Origin: Miscanthus floridulus
Taxonomy: Eukaryota; Streptophyta; Magnoliopsida; Poales; Poaceae
Assembly: GCF_019320115.1 (NCBI RefSeq)
Contig: NC_089584.1
Location: 107,029,799-107,093,798 of the forward strand
Length of the DNA stretch: 64,000 nucleotides
Reading direction: 5' to 3'
Of the stretch, positions 11,424-22,608 are shown piece by piece. The first letter of the stretch is position 1; every line of letters begins with the position of its first letter. The position numbers were made by a program, and so were the translations under genes. Below the pieces are notes generated by a model. The model did no database searches. It was not told the DNA's origin and saw only the letters and a list, made by a program, of their open reading frames with translations.

Positions 11424-11936
11424 GCAAGTCAATAAGAATATTAGCAAAATCGGTAACTTAATGAATCTACCTGAAGGATGCCACCCTCAGATAGCACCGA
11501 TAACTTGACCTTAATCCGATTCGAGCAGTGGAGGTCGAACTTAACCGATGTAGCCGTACTTGAACTAGATAAGGATCGATAACTAACTTATACTAGAGCT
11601 CGTAAGAGGTTGGCCGGACCGATGCAGCCTTACAAACAAAAGTATAAGCCTTGACGGTACTCACAAATAAGTCGGAGGTCGACCGGATCGATGCAGCCCT
11701 GCTGGTTGAAGAACTGATCGAAAAATTACATTACTCCTACTCCTAAGAGTTGGCGTGAAACCAAAAAAGTAAAGACTGATTTTGATTGATGTGTGTATAT
11801 CTTCGATTACAATAGTCGGGGTTTATATTTATACCCTGGGCTGATAAGAGTTCTAAACGAACACTACTAAATAACAAAAAATATTATACCACGGCTAATA
11901 AGCTAGACTGATAAGTCCAAGCGAATAAGGCGTTAG
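11424..11936 (-). mobile_element. Diverged LTR-type repeat, right part
   Basis: The first 315 bp match 7649-7960 at roughly nine bases in ten. Beyond the match, the minus strand reads into TATAAATATAAACCCCG, which resembles an LTR promoter. The segment ends where a Stowaway MITE begins. Confidence 0.45.
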
Positions 11937-11940
11937 TTTC

Positions 11941-12313
11941 TACTCCCTCCGTCCCTAAATGTCTGTCGTTTTCGCTTTCTGAGAAACAACTTTGACTAAA
12001 TGGCTCTGTTCGGCTTACCTCATATTCGGCTTGTTCGACTTCTTTTTTTCAGCCGGAACAATGTTTTTCTCTCACAACAATTCAGCTAGAACAGTGTTTT
12101 CAGTCAAGTTTCAGACCAGCGAACGGGGCCAATATATATTAAAAAATATTAATATTTATGATACATAATTAGTATAATTGGATAGATATTTGAATCTAAT
12201 TTTTTTAATAAATTTATTTAGAGATAGAAATATTGCTCGCATTTTTTTATAAATCAAGTCAAAGTTATCAGCACGAAAATCGTGACGACTAATATTTAGG
12301 GACAGAGGGAGTA
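11941..12313. mobile_element. Stowaway MITE with nested MITE
   Basis: The termini are CTCCCTCCGTCCCTAAAT at 11943 and, on the other strand, CTCCCTCTGTCCCTAAAT ending at 12311. They are flanked by TA on both sides, as expected of Tc1/mariner Stowaway elements. The inverted arms include AACTTTGACT. The left arm is interrupted by a GTTCG-type MITE at about 12004. Confidence 0.85.
12004..12132. mobile_element. GTTCG-type MITE nested in a Stowaway
   Basis: The element runs from GGCTCTGTTCGGC to GCGAACGGGGCC, with the core GTTTTTCTCTCACAACAA shared with the copies at 2325 and 12466. It interrupts the Stowaway arm, so it is younger than that element. Confidence 0.65.
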
Positions 12314-12465
12314 AGCCAAAGAACACAACAACTAGAAACTATCTTTACAAACACAGTATTTTTTTAGAAACCCAAACCAACCATTCTTTGTGATATTTTT
12401 CTCCCTCCTTAGATCCTCTGTGGCCATTTTCATCGCGTGGCTTTGCGTGAACTCCTGACCTTTTG

Positions 12466-12592
12466 CCCCGTTCGCTTATCTTATAATTCATAATTTTTAA
12501 CTTATTTTTTCAGTCAGAACAGTGTTTTTCTCTCACAACAAATTATCTGGAACAATGTTTCAACTTGTTTTTTTAGTGAAACGAACGGGGCG
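12466..12592. mobile_element. GTTCG-type MITE copy
   Basis: The termini are CCCCGTTCGCTT and AAACGAACGGGGCG, with the core GTGTTTTTCTCTCACAACAA. It is non-coding, about 127 bp. Confidence 0.65.
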
Positions 12593-13365
12593 CACCCTTT
12601 ACGCAAGCCACCGCCTCCAACTCTTGCAGGGCGCACCCTTTTGCTTCCATGGGGTACCACCACCTCCTCTGCCACTGCTACACCCTTGCGCGGCGGCCGC
12701 GCGAGCGACGTCCGCGACAGCCGTGCAAGATCCGCGCCGGCCACATGAGACCCCAGCGGCGGCGGTGTGCGAGCGAGCTCCGTTCGCATAGGTGCGTGAA
12801 CTCGGCCGCAGTGGAGCGGCCCAACACCGACGAGGGGACAGAACGACGTTGCCCGCAGAGGCGTGTGAATACGACGTTGCTCACCGTGCGCTGGAGCACC
12901 TAGGATGGCCGAAATGATGACGCGTGGCACGAGGTCAAGCACGACGGCGCCATTGCGACCGCCCGAGGTCGAGCACGATGGAGCCGCACTGGATCTGGTG
13001 GGAGCAGGTAGAAACCATGCCGATAGCCCCAATGTAGGCTGGGATCGTTTCTTTGGCATCGAGGCATGCATAGACATCGTTTCTAGTATAGAAATGATTT
13101 CTTCGTTTAATCCTCTCTCTTCTCGATAAATCTAGTGTCATGTCAGCAAAATGTTTATTTGACAGCATAATTCATAAAGATAGAAACTAATCTAATTTCT
13201 ACGATGGGAGTACCCTTAGGTAAGACATATTGATGTCGTCTAACATACTTTCCCATATGTTGCACGTAATCTTGAGATGATCTAATAGGTAACTCCTACA
13301 ACAGATTATTTTTTAAGTTGTGTCATTATTATTCATGGTTTCTAAAATTAAGCATGTGTCAAACG
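12593..13365. other. GC-rich then AT-rich spacer, no supported gene
   Basis: GC-rich DNA from 12600 to 12990 is open in several frames on both strands without a recognisable domain. The long minus-strand frame there runs into a MITE, so I do not call it a gene. Confidence 0.5.
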
Positions 13366-13640
13366 AACTTTGTAACTTATTTATGTCACGCATGGACATA
13401 TTGTTTAATAAATAAAATATGCACCACGTTCAAGTGCTTACGAATCTCAACTTTGCAGCTTATTTATGTCACTCATAGACATTGTTTAATAAATAAAATA
13501 TGCAGCACGTTAAGTGCTTACAGATCTCAATCTCAATTTGCAGCTTATTTATATCACGCATAGACATTGTTTCATAAATAAAATATGCAGCACGTTCCGG
13601 TGCTTCTTGCGCACGTATGCAGCACGTTCAAGTGCTTGTT
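13366..13640. repeat. Tandem repeat, ~83-85-bp unit, three copies plus partial
   Basis: Each unit contains CTTATTTATGTCAC, GACATTGTTTAATAAATA and AAATATGCAGCACGTT-AAGTGCTT. Unit anchors fall at about 13375, 13457 and 13542. A short extra GCAGCACGTTCAAGTGCTT follows at about 13619. Confidence 0.8.
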
Positions 13641-14883
13641 GGCACACGTCTGGAAGGTCACGGCAGCGCGCGAGCTGGGGCCACAAACGATAGAGAAAAG
13701 AGATTTGGCGTAGGGGATACTGGGAAGAGAAAAAGACGCTTAGACCTTGTTTGATGTATATGTATTCATCTTAATTCATATGTGTTGGAGTGAATTGTAA
13801 TAAAATTTAGTTTAGTTTTATTTCAATCCATTTCAACACGTGAATTAAAATTGGTACATGCGTAAGGAAACATCGACCAGAGCATACAGCGGCGAAGCAG
13901 TTGTCTCATCCAACGAAAAAATCGTGGACGAGCCTGTTGTTTCACGAGGCAACGACTTGACTCTCTCTCTCCTCCCTCTCTGTTCATATCAGCAAAAATC
14001 CTACAGGACTCCGCATGAGAGAACCAATAAAACTAGTGATGTGTAGCAATTTACTTGCTCTTAGTTGCCTCGAATTACCATGTAGCTATAAGCCTGTAAT
14101 AGAAATTAATGGGTCAAGCAAACTGAGCCACAATCAACACTTCAGAAATCCGGAATGAGACACTTAGGAAAAAAAATTAAAATGCAGCAGCTGCTTCAGC
14201 TGAACGATCGCTAGTCCATTCAGTTGTGCAAACTGAAAACATACGCAAATATACTGAAAACCATACTCAAGCTGTCCTAGAAAAAGACAGCATTGTAGTT
14301 AATCCACTCAATAGATTTTTAGTGCCCCAAACCCCAACTTTGTTTGATAACAGCCCAGGATCACACCTTGTAGTACAGAATTTGTAATTAATCCACTCAG
14401 AGTAGGAATCTAAGAACAAAGCCATTTTGTCCAGCCATTCACTGTCAAGTGATCCAGAAGACGAGGCTCCATACGCTGCACATTCTGTGGAACATCATCG
14501 CTCCATCAATCCGCAAGCCAGAAAGGAATGAGAGATGTAACCAAGAAAGGAAAAAGAGCCTGTGGCACTGCAGTAGTAGTCTAGTAGAGGTGGAATGACT
14601 TCTACGTTATGCTCAAGCCCTTGCTTTCACATCTGGCACAATGCAGCCGGATATCGTGCAAGACGTCGAGATGACTGTAGTTGTTTGTTTTGTCACAGTA
14701 ATTTCCATAGGCGTCCATCGAATTTTCTTCCACAAAGTTACGGTTTTATTCCAGATTGGACGACGACGGATGATAGGCCGGACGCAACAGATCCTTGGTA
14801 ACTTGAACAAGCTGAAGAGAAGATGACTAGAGTTTAATGATCCTTCCAAATGGTTCGAGGTTTCGATGCTTATTACGAGTGGC
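13641..14883. other. Non-coding spacer and probable 3' region of the minus-strand gene
   Basis: No supported coding sequence is seen. The part from about 14300 to 14883 lies immediately downstream of the minus-strand gene and may be its 3' untranslated region. A TTGTTTGATGTA block at 13745 may be a MITE end, but no partner was found. Confidence 0.4.
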
Positions 14884-15600
14884 CTACAGGGATCTCTTGC
14901 AATGGAGAATAGCGTCCCTGATAGCACTTTCTTGGCCTAAATCACACAGCTGAGCCTTGGCGCTGCCGGTATGCTGAGGAGCATCCTTCTTCTCCTCCGT
15001 TGCCTTCCTCCTCCAGATGCATCTCACCATCTTCCGATAAAAGGGCACCAAGAACCTAAACGAAATCCACCTGTGCTGCTTCCTCCATCTCCCAAAAGAC
15101 GGCAGCCCGAGTTTGCTCATCCTGAACACGGCGCCCCTCGCGCTCGCGGTGGTCACCGTGCCATGGCCACCGCGGAGATTGAAAGGCGAAGAGTTCTGCG
15201 ACACGGACTGCCGGGTCGGCGGGTGCTGCCTGCTCGTGGCTGCAGAGGCTATCATCCTCTGAGACGAGTCCAGCGAGAGCGACCGCGTGAGCAACGGCTG
15301 CTTACGGGCGGCATGGTCGTCATCCTGGCCATGCTGGCTCGCGAGATGCAAGGGAAGGAGCAGGCCGTCGAGGAACATCTGGTCGGCGACGGCCATCGCC
15401 TCGGTCTGCTCGGAGACCGACAGCCGGAAGTCAAAACTGCACTGCGACGCCGACGCAGGGTCGGCTGCGATGGAGCAGGTTGTGATGTCGCCTTGGCAGC
15501 TGCACCGCTCCACGGGCTGGGGCTTCGTTTTGCTGGTCGGCCAGCTGTACGAGAAGCTGCCGACTTCGGGAAGAAGAGCATATGAGGTGGTGTGATCCAT
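14884..15600 (-). CDS. Probable membrane-associated kinase regulator-like protein (MAKR/BKI1-like)
   Basis: Proteins of this group are small plant regulators that sit at the plasma membrane and bind receptor kinases. The single exon encodes 238 residues from the ATG at 15600. There is no in-frame ATG further upstream before a stop. Residues about 56-60 read FDFRL, and about 73-86 read DQMFLDGLLLPLHL. This matches the family pattern of an aromatic-acidic motif followed by an ADELFxxGxLLPLHL-type motif. A serine-rich SLSLDSS segment lies near residue 105. The C-terminal third is very basic (GRWRKQHR, RCIWRRK), consistent with membrane binding. No transmembrane segment is present. DUF1645 proteins have a similar motif pair, so the family name is an inference. 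Two ATGs in another frame lie about 50 bases upstream. Confidence 0.6.
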   Translation of the reverse strand: MDHTTSYALLPEVGSFSYSWPTSKTKPQPVERCSCQGDITTCSIAADPASASQCSFDFRLSVSEQTEAMAVADQMFLDGLLLPLHLASQHGQDDDHAARKQPLLTRSLSLDSSQRMIASAATSRQHPPTRQSVSQNSSPFNLRGGHGTVTTASARGAVFRMSKLGLPSFGRWRKQHRWISFRFLVPFYRKMVRCIWRRKATEEKKDAPQHTGSAKAQLCDLGQESAIRDAILHCKRSL

Positions 15601-16184
15601 TGGTGGTGCTGTGGTGGAAGCTCTCTGTCTCTGCGGTGGCCATGCATATGAGAGGAGGAGCTGGGCTGTTAAAAAAAAAGTGGCAACAAACAAAGAGAAC
15701 AATCAAACAAACGAGACACGACGTGTTAGGATCGCATGGAAGCAACCTTGCTGAAATCGCTCGGCCGGGTCACTCTCGTCTCTCGTGTGACGCTTTATCT
15801 GGGTCCCGGCGACAGAAGAAGAGAACGTCGCGGCGTCGCTACCTGCAACTGCAACTCTACAAGAGGCGGCCACCGGCCGAATAGTTGGCGGTATGCATTC
15901 GAGATGCGATCAATGATTTGTTTATCGCTGAGCATCCAGATACGTCAATGTTAGGCTGACGGGTTGGGCTGTGGGCGGTTAGAAGAACTGAAGAAGCAAT
16001 GTAAAGCAGCGCTTTGTTGACGTGCTACTTTCTAGAGAAGGGCATGTCTGTGTGCTACTGCTGCGTGTTGACCAACGCACCAGGCACCTCAACTCAAATG
16101 GGCACTGTACCACTGTTAGGCCCGAGAGGCGATCAGGCGAGCGACTGGAAAGCGAAGGTTTTGGAACTATGGGTTTCCCACCCT
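15601..16184. other. Upstream region of the minus-strand gene
   Basis: It contains a T-rich tract on the minus strand at 15670-15677 followed by the probable leader. No other gene is supported. Confidence 0.4.
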
Positions 16185-17133
16185 ATCTTTCAGCGGTAAC
16201 GTTGCTTATGGTCGTCTGTCCATCTGTACGGACTCCGTGTAAGTCTCCCGCTTATTTTGCGTCTCGCCCGCGCCGCCAACGCCTGCGTCGCCTGCTCGCT
16301 CAGCGTGCTTCGCGCCGCTGCTCCGGGACGGAACCATCCCACGCCCGCGCCGCCCATGCTCACGCCCCGTGCCCCTGTCCATCGCGGCCACGCTCCATCT
16401 GCCCGCCCTTGCTTCTGCCGAGGTCCGTGCTGCTGACGAGCTTCACACCGGTGGCCTCCGTGCCACTCCGCGGCATCGAGCTCCGCACCGACGAGACTCC
16501 ATTCGTTCAAGCAGCAAGCAGATGTACGCTGAAAGCACATGTGTTTCAAGTGTTTCAGATGTTTCAGAGGTATGTTGCAGGTGTTGTGTAAGGTAGATCG
16601 CGATGTTGAATATGTTGTAATGGCTATACACGTATGTTTCAAGTGTACGTTCTAAATGTTTCATCTGTTCCAGACGAATGTTGCATGTATTTTATCTAGA
16701 TGTTATAAAAGTAGATCTAGATGTTGCATATACATGCATGTTGCAAGCATATGTTCGGTGTTTTCAGGTGTTTCATACGTAAGTTTGCGAGTATTTCATC
16801 TGGATGTTGCATATGTTTGCAATGGTTTTCAAATGTTTTTCATGTGTTTTCACAAGTGTTTCAGACGCTTGTTTTAAGTGTTTCATTTATCTTCTTTTGT
16901 ATATTGCAACTGTTATATCTGGATGTTTCAAAAGTAGATCGAGTGTTGCACATGGGATACGTGTGAGAAGCGGTCGGCAGCATGGACGACGTCCGGGGTG
17001 ACACGGGCCCACTGCTGGTGCGCTTCCTCGCAAGCCCAATGCGCTACGGTCTCGTTTGCTCTCTTTGCGCGGCAGCATCCAAACGCTTGTGTCTCGGATG
17101 GACGTTCCGGCGCTAGCAAGTCCAATCTTTCAG
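16185..17133. mobile_element. MULE of the TGTTTCA/TGTTGCA family, copy 1
   Basis: The element at 16194-17124 is flanked by the exact 9-bp repeat ATCTTTCAG at 16185-16193 and 17125-17133. Its right end, read on the minus strand, begins TGGACTTGCTAGCGCCGGAA. This aligns with the left ends of the elements at 41866 and 44423. The centre (16540-16960) is a dense array of TGTTTCA, TGTTGCA and TCTAGATGTT-like words. The outer parts are GC-rich. No transposase is encoded. Confidence 0.75.
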
Positions 17134-17863
17134 CGTGGGAGCTTAGTGTCTTCACTCACGAAGTGGCTTCGGCAAGCAGCTGCCCACTGTTGGCAGGATG
17201 CAACTGCAATTTGCAAGGGACCGGGCAGTAGCGGCGCGGCCATGCCATAGGCCAACTTAGAACCAGTCAGCTAAAGTATCTACTTAGACTTCAGAGATGC
17301 TTATTCAGGGGATAGCCTCTTCAAGTGAGCACATCTCGAAACCCATAGTCTATGGGAGCAAGAAGGCTTGTTACAAGTTGCGAAGTACGATTAGACAGTG
17401 CAAGCTTCTTCCTCGTCCCTGTCTCCTCGTGCTCCTGACTCTTTCCACTCTCGAGTAGCAGTAGCTCACAAGACACGTGGTGCAGCGCATCCGGTGCTGA
17501 AGCGATGAGCGGCAACGGTGGCACTCACGAGCAACGACGCCTCCTGCAAGGTTAGTGGCGAGGTTGTGTTTGGGTTCTGGCAATGGCGGGCTTTAGAGGG
17601 ATGTTCAGCGGTGGTGGTGCCGCCGTGGTGACGGCTAGAGAGAGCGCAACTTGACGAGGTCATGGTCACTAGCGGCGCCAGGAGCTGGTGACCGATGGGG
17701 AGCAAGATGACCGGTGGTTAATCAAACTTGTGGATTGTGTTGGATTAATTGGGTTTGGCTAATAGTTAGTCAAACAATTAATCAAAGAATTCAAAAGGTC
17801 CACAATAAGCGTTAAGTGAAAGTGGGATTAGTACCACATTGTACATTACTAGAAAGGTTAGTG
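17134..17863. other. Spacer without a supported gene
   Basis: Short frames on both strands lack domains. Nothing further is recognised. Confidence 0.4.
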
Positions 17864-18161
17864 CTCCTTAGTAGGGATGAAAACGGTACGGATATTTTTC
17901 GACCGTATTCGAGACCGAATCCATTTAGAGGGGTTGAGATCTGTCTGTATCTGAGTCCGGATATTCAATATCCGATACTGTATCCGTATCCGAATACTCA
18001 AATCGCATATTTATGATGTCGATATCCAATCGTATCCTATCTGGCAAAGTTGACACTATTCGTATTCGTATTCGAATCTGAATCCGGACAGAAATATGAA
18101 AACAAATGTAATATTAGTGATATCAGTCCGTATCTGATCTGTTTTCATCCCTACTCCTTAG
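17864..18161. mobile_element. hAT MITE with 8-bp target duplication
   Basis: The element at 17872-18153 has inverted termini TAGGGATGAAAACGG and, on the other strand, TAGGGATGAAAACAG. It is flanked by the exact 8-bp direct repeat CTCCTTAG. The interior is rich in GATATCCG and CGTATTCG-like words. An 8-bp duplication and TAGGGATGAAAAC ends are typical of hAT MITEs in plants. Confidence 0.9.
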
Positions 18162-19173
18162 ATAAGTTGAGAAGGAGAGTTGAGGGACCACACACGCACG
18201 TGATGCCATGCCGCGCCGTGCCCGCGCTTCATTATCTTACTCACTCCACTGTTTCTTGAGCTTGTGTTGCCCTCTATAGGCGGACGTTCCTCCGGCTCAG
18301 GTTCCATCCAAGGGTATGAACTGAACCTATCTCTAGCGAGCATTTACGTGTGTAGTGGATCTGTGGTTAGGGTCCCATTTAGATCTATGGTTAGGTCTGT
18401 TACAACCTGGATCGGTAGCAGATCTGCACATGCGATGAATGGATTGCTCATGTTCGTATGCGCCATGCTGTATATGATATCGCAACATGACTAAATATTC
18501 AACAAATTGTGCGATATGAAGCCTTCATATTGGTTCGAATCCCGAAGCCAGAGTACCTCTCATAGAGTCATAGTTATTAGGACCGGGTTAGAGGCGAGGA
18601 CATAGGTTCATTGGTTCACCGCCGTTAAAAATCGATTGATCCATCAATTTAATAGTTTGGACCGTTTAAATTGAACTGGCCACAAATACATTTAAGCAGT
18701 ACAATATTTATACATATATAGTAGACTTATAGATAAAAATAAACAAATAATTGTCGCACTAATATGACCACAAAAGCTACAATCCAAAATTAATGTAAAC
18801 ACGGAAACCACATATTCACATAAGTGTACATAACATAGTTAACTTCAAGTCTTCAACAAGTTCACAGCTCACAATTATCAAAATACCAAAGTAAACGTGC
18901 AAAATGGAGCACAGGTTGACAGCCACAAACAAGAGCTACAAGCCAATAAGTGCACAAGAGCTACAAGTTCACAATTCTTGTTCTCACCACAAACCGGCAA
19001 CAATAGATCTTTAGGCAACAGGACAGCCACAAAGAGAAGAACAGAACATGCACACGTTCACAACTAATGTACACATGTGAACAAAATTGAAGTGATAATG
19101 AGGCACTCAATAACTAGTACAAAATATGTTTCAATTTTTTTTGAAAGTAATATGTTTCAAAAAAATAATTAGT
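18162..19173. other. AT-rich spacer, no gene seen
   Basis: It is AT-rich from 18490, with no coding pattern. The stretch 18540-18680 may be an old repeat, but no boundaries were found. Confidence 0.4.
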
Positions 19174-19245
19174 ACTAAGTGGATCCCAAATGAGGTGTGC
19201 CTCTTGCCTACTAAGTGGATCCCAAATGAGGTGTGCCTCTTGCCT
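19174..19245. repeat. Exact tandem duplication of 36 bp
   Basis: ACTAAGTGGATCCC through GTGCCTCTTGCCT is present at 19174-19209 and again at 19210-19245 without a visible difference. Confidence 0.9.
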
Positions 19246-19699
19246 GGCCACTGGCCAGTCGTGCCGACTGGCGACTGCCATGCGCCCGCTCACGTGCTAG
19301 TCAGGTTTAGCCACGCGTGCACGCCGTGGCGAGAAAATTAGAATCCTGCCATTACATGAAATGGGCTTCGCTTGGGAAACATGCGCCACCCACCAGAATG
19401 TCATTTGATAACTTTGGATCTCTGAAAAATGAAAAACTAAATTTTCTTCGAATTTGCCCCTGCCCTTTCCTTCCTCTTTCACGTGAGAGCACACAGACAT
19501 GGACAGACGGAACAGAGGGGCTCGAGCGAGCGCTGCTACAACGTCTCCCCCCACGCCAGCCATAGATTACAGCATGATAGCAACGCCCTCAAGGGCAGCC
19601 ATGGACATGGAGTACAACAGCTTTTGATGCTGCTCGCCATATGCTCTCACTCTCGGTCTTCGCCACCGCCATCTACTAGCTAGTGCGAGCGTTAGTCAG

Positions 19700-20153
19700 G
19701 GAAGCCCGACGGCCTTTTCCCTCTCGAGCCCCTTCCCGTCCCTGGCGTGCTTCCTCGTCCCCGTCAGGTGCAGCTCCCTCCACATGAATTCGTTCGCCTT
19801 CCGCCCAACAGCCTGGCGTGCTTCAGCGAGGCGTCGACCTGCGCCCGCGCCTCCATCTTGGCAGCACCGCGCCCACGACGTCGACCATCTCGGATGCGGC
19901 CAGGGCGCCGAACTCCCTGGTGATCTCCTCCCGCGCCTCGTCCACCTGCTTCCTGGCCTTCTCATTCACCTCCTGGACGATGTAGAGGTAGGAGACGCGG
20001 TGAAGGTTGGGCCCCGCATCCGCGCCCGGGCCTCCTCGATGAGCGTGGCCATGCCCCCGCCACCGCCGCCTTGTCCTTTGGAATCTCCTCTGCACAGCGT
20101 AAGACGATGCCTTCATTCCTTCGCAAGGTAGGCTCGAGCGCAGGTGCCTTCAC
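19700..20153 (-). pseudogene. Degraded coiled-coil gene fragment, family not recognised
   Basis: GC-rich DNA whose minus strand reads, in shifting frames, a helical segment with VQEVNEKARKQVDEAREEI and FGALAASEMVDVVGAV. The same sense continues in a second frame upstream (CAEEIPKDKAAVAG) and a third downstream (KANEFMWRELHL). The frame changes suggest at least two indels, hence a decayed gene or captured fragment. I do not recognise the family. A solo LTR lies immediately to the right and may have separated it from its 5' part. Confidence 0.35.
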
Positions 20154-20214
20154 CGTGGGAGAGGCCGCAACACCGTTCCGTCCATCCGTCTCCTTATGCG
20201 AAAGAAGGAAAGGG

Positions 20215-22608
20215 TAAGGTGAAAGGTCCTTGTGTGGTTTTGGTAATTAAGTGACAACCTAGGTGAACTAATTATGTTTATGTGAGAGATACATAGGTGA
20301 TTAGTCCACAGGTACATGTGTGTGAGCAACATATGCCATGAAGGTGAAATTGGCTTGGAGATGTTGCAAAGCTCACACATGTGATGATGAAGTAGCTCAT
20401 TGCAAATGAGACATGACATTGAGTCATGTGATTAAGGTGGAGAAGATCAAGACATGACTTGGATTGATGGACCGGTTGCAAGCGTGAAGGGCAAGTCGGA
20501 GGCTTTAGAGCGATGGACCGTGTGGCGGTAAAGCTTGAGCAAGACTTGACGCCGATGGACGAAGGCAACAGTGAAAAGCAAGTGAAGTCAAGATCGATGA
20601 ATCAATATGATCACGTAATGATATGAAGTAGATCATATCATTATTATCATGTTGGTGCATGTGTTGCATCAACATTGGAAGAGATAAAATGGAATGCGCA
20701 AGGCAAAGGTATAACCTAGGACATTTCATTTCACCGGTCATAGGTGTGTAGAGAAGTTGATGATCGGATTTAGGATAGATGACCGTACTATCAAGAGGAG
20801 CAAACTTGTTTGCATATCGGTCATCTAGTGCCACTCGAGTGATCTAACTTTGCATCATCGCTAGGATCGAGTGGTGTGGCAAGTTAAGTGGCTAATCCTT
20901 TGGAAAATGATTGTGAAAATGCTAACACACATACACATGATGGTGTACACTTGGTGGTGTTGGCACATTTACAAAGCAGATGAAGTTGGAGTTGATGTGG
21001 ATCAACTCAGCAATGAAACGGAGGCGAGAAGGGTTTGAAACTTCACCGGTGCCCTATATAGAAAAGATAGGGTCTCATAGAGTGGACCGGACGCTGGTCA
21101 TGTGGTGACCGGACGCTGGGGTCCTACGTCCGGTCAGTGGCTGCTGAAAGAGTGCAGGCATCGGTCTTCGACCGGACACTAGCGCTGGAAGTGACCGGAT
21201 GTTGACAGGGTGTGTCCGGTCAGGCTGACGTACGGTGACGTAGGCGACATAGAAAAGTTGGAGAAGGACCGGACGCTGATGCTGTGTCCGATCGTGACCG
21301 ACCGGACATGTCCGGTCGCGACTGGTACCTTAGTGAAAACGATCGGACGCTGGGGGTGTTGTCTCCGGTCAGTTTGAGCAGCTGCGTCCGGTCATCACTT
21401 GACCGTTGAGATCAAGTGACTGAGGTAGAATGGAGGCGACACGTGGCGAGCATACGTTGACCGGACGCTGAGGTTCTACGTTCGGTCGATACGACCGGAG
21501 CATCCGGTCGTCCCGAGTTTTGCCCAGTGAAGGGGTAATGGCTAGTTTAGCCCGTGGGGCTATAAATAGAATGTGGCCTCAGCCATGGCTGGTGCTGAGT
21601 ACACTAGAGCCTTGGTGGCTTGTGTAGTAGTGCTTGGGAGCCCTCCATCTCACATATGCTTGATAGTGATCATCTGATTATGTGAGAGAGCGATTCTAGT
21701 GCGATTGCATCGTGATATTGCATCAAGTGGCACTAGGTGATCGAGTTGCAAGCTGGTGGTGCTTGTAACTCTTGGAGGTTGCCAACTCCTAGACCGCTTG
21801 GTGGTGGTCTTCGTTGAAGCCCGCAAGAAGCTTGTACGGTGCTCCGGAGAAGAGCTTTGTAAGGGGCATTGTGCTCGCCCCGCGGGAGCCGCGAAGAGCA
21901 ACTCTAGTAAAGCGTGTCATTGAGCTACCCTCACTTTCAGGGTAGGTTTTTGCGGTGCCCAACGTGCGGGCTTGGTGGGTGATGCCAATTAGCCGCCGAA
22001 CCACCAAGTGAGCGGTCGACACAACGGGGACTAGCGTGTTGGCAAGCACGTGAACCTCGGGAGAAAAATCACCGTGCCAACCTTGTTCTTCCCGTTGGTT
22101 TGCATCCTCATCACACAAGCTTATAATTACTTTCATATACATTGTGCTTGCATAGTTGCTATTGTAATTAGTTAGTTTGTGTAGCTTACTAGTTACCTTC
22201 TTGCTTGTGTAGCATAGAAGTAGCTCACTTGCGTGGCTAATTTGGTTTGTGTAATTGCGCTCCCTAATTTGATATTGGTTGCCTTATTATTGAGCATTAC
22301 TAGTAAGCTTAGATAGCCTTGTGCTTTTGCTTACTAGTTTGTATAGGAGCTCCCTTGTTGCTTAAAGTACTAGTGGCATAGGTTTGTGTGACCTTGCTTC
22401 TAAAATTGGTTAGACGAGCTCTAGCTAGCCCGACACCTGTGTTGCTTAATTAGTATCTTTGGAAGGTGCTAGAGAACATAGATAGAGGGGTGTAGTCTTG
22501 GCTAGACCGATAGTTATAATTCCGCACTTATTTCGGTTAGCCGACGCGATTAATTTTAGAAAGGACTATTCACCCCCCTCTAGTCCGCCATCTTGACCCT
22601 TCACAAGG
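20215..22608 (+). mobile_element. Solo Sirevirus-type LTR
   Basis: The LTR spans 20220-22603 (2384 bp). It starts TGAAAGGTCCTTGTGTGG and ends in ATCTTGACCCTTCA. The flanks TAAGG (20215-20219) and CAAGG (22604-22608) agree at four of five bases. It contains an array of GACCGGACGCTGG and GCGTCCGGTC-type palindromes at 21080-21520 and a TATA-like GCTATAAATAG at about 21560. It also contains a conserved block CGACACAACGGGGACTAGCG shared with the LTR at 50230. No internal domain or second LTR is adjacent, which suggests LTR-LTR recombination. Confidence 0.8.

Noticed and set aside
12514..13077. 187-codon minus-strand frame as a gene
   Set aside because: It is proline- and serine-rich from GC bias, has no domain, and its last codons lie inside a MITE.
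13366..13640. Tandem array as a CRISPR-like array
   Set aside because: Whole units repeat without unique spacers, and the DNA is a plant nuclear sequence.
14971..15585. Plus-strand 204-codon frame opposite the MAKR-like gene
   Set aside because: It is arginine- and proline-rich from the complementary codon pattern. The minus strand holds the recognisable motifs.
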